This document shows, one piece after another, positions 5,422-5,607 of a stretch of 5,607 nt of DNA. The stretch covers positions 1-5,607 of the forward strand of contig JAAUQA010000249.1 in the NCBI GenBank assembly GCA_012032855.1. The letters are read 5' to 3'. Position numbers and translations under genes: made by a program. Position 1 is the stretch's first letter. Every line of letters starts with the position of its first letter. The notes beneath the pieces are model-generated. The model had not been told where the DNA came from and searched no databases. It was given only the letters and a program-made list of their open reading frames with translations. This DNA is from Candidatus Competibacteraceae bacterium. GTDB lineage: Bacteria > Pseudomonadota > Gammaproteobacteria > Competibacterales > Competibacteraceae.

Positions 5422-5607
5422 GGGATATCTATTCAATAGCGGTGCAAAATTGAGTGGGGCTACTGCACCGGTTTGCCCACAACAGTATATGAGGTTGCGC
5501 GTCAATTTAACGGCATGATGTTTCCGTACAGTTTCTCAGCGCCGCTTTTTCGTTTCCAATGTTTCTGTTCGTCCCTGAAGACAAGCTCACCAAAAATTGC
5601 TCAGAGA
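5422..5607 (-). promoter_or_regulatory. Leader and upstream region of the ABC exporter operon
   Basis: No gene is visible here. On the minus strand TATACT (5489-5484) is a plausible -10, but nothing close to TTGACA stands 16-18 nt upstream; TTGACG at 5504-5499 is too near (10 nt). Just downstream lies the dyad listed separately. Four GTTTC motifs occur on the + strand at 5520, 5531, 5552 and 5561, spaced 11, 21 and 9 nt. Confidence 0.35.
5440..5470. promoter_or_regulatory. Dyad CGGTGCA-N17-TGCACCG before the ABC operon
   Basis: Two perfect 7-bp inverted arms (5440-5446 and 5464-5470) are separated by 17 nt, with centres 24 bp apart. The dyad lies between a possible -10 (5489-5484) and the ATPase start at 5421, so a bound dimeric regulator could block transcription; alternatively it is a leader hairpin with a large loop. 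Seen directly; function inferred. Confidence 0.4.

Noticed and set aside
5484..5504. TTGACG and TATACT as a sigma-70 promoter for the ABC operon
   Set aside because: The spacer is only 10 nt, far from 16-18, so the two cannot serve as one promoter; TATACT alone is weak evidence.

Overview
The window looks like a proteobacterial chromosome segment, most likely gamma- or beta-proteobacterial. The support is a textbook RpoH (sigma-32) heat-shock promoter, a lipoprotein with a standard lipobox, Shine-Dalgarno sequences of the GGAGG type, and a NodI/NodJ-like ABC exporter. I cannot name a genus. Coding density is moderate, and the gaps between genes are rich in hairpins and short repeat elements.

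Layout. 1-443 (+): the 3' half of an enoyl-CoA hydratase, cut by the window edge at its first catalytic Glu and broken by small indels near 137-159. It is followed by a 13-bp perfect-loop hairpin. 444-1019: no intact gene. This stretch holds one copy of a short repeat (512-535), a decayed gene pair in which the front of a DUF6883-like gene runs into the interior of a DUF4926-like gene (679-917), and two tandem palindromes with identical arms (908-981). 1020-2237 (-): a 405-residue lipoprotein with a TIM-barrel glycoside-hydrolase-like pattern. Its leader has an attenuator-like arrangement of competing hairpins. A second, inverted copy of the short repeat lies just upstream. 2400-3523 (+): an RpoH promoter followed by two different small heat-shock proteins (Hsp20/alpha-crystallin), probably one operon. 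3575-3695: a 121-bp element with terminal inverted repeats (MITE-like), ending against the stop codon of the next gene. 3697-5421 (-): an ABC-2 permease preceded and overlapped by its ATPase. The ATPase has a one-base frameshift directly after Walker A. 5422-5607: non-coding leader with a dyad near a possible -10.

How the parts fit. The two Hsp20 proteins would act together as heat-inducible holdases, much as ibpA and ibpB do. The ATPase and permease would form one exporter if the frameshift is not real. The hydratase belongs to beta-oxidation or a related acyl-CoA pathway and is unrelated to the others. The lipoprotein stands alone, between the inverted repeats. Both broken genes lose a base in the same local context (ACG-ATG where ACGNATG is expected), so assembly or sequencing error is a real alternative to true pseudogenes.
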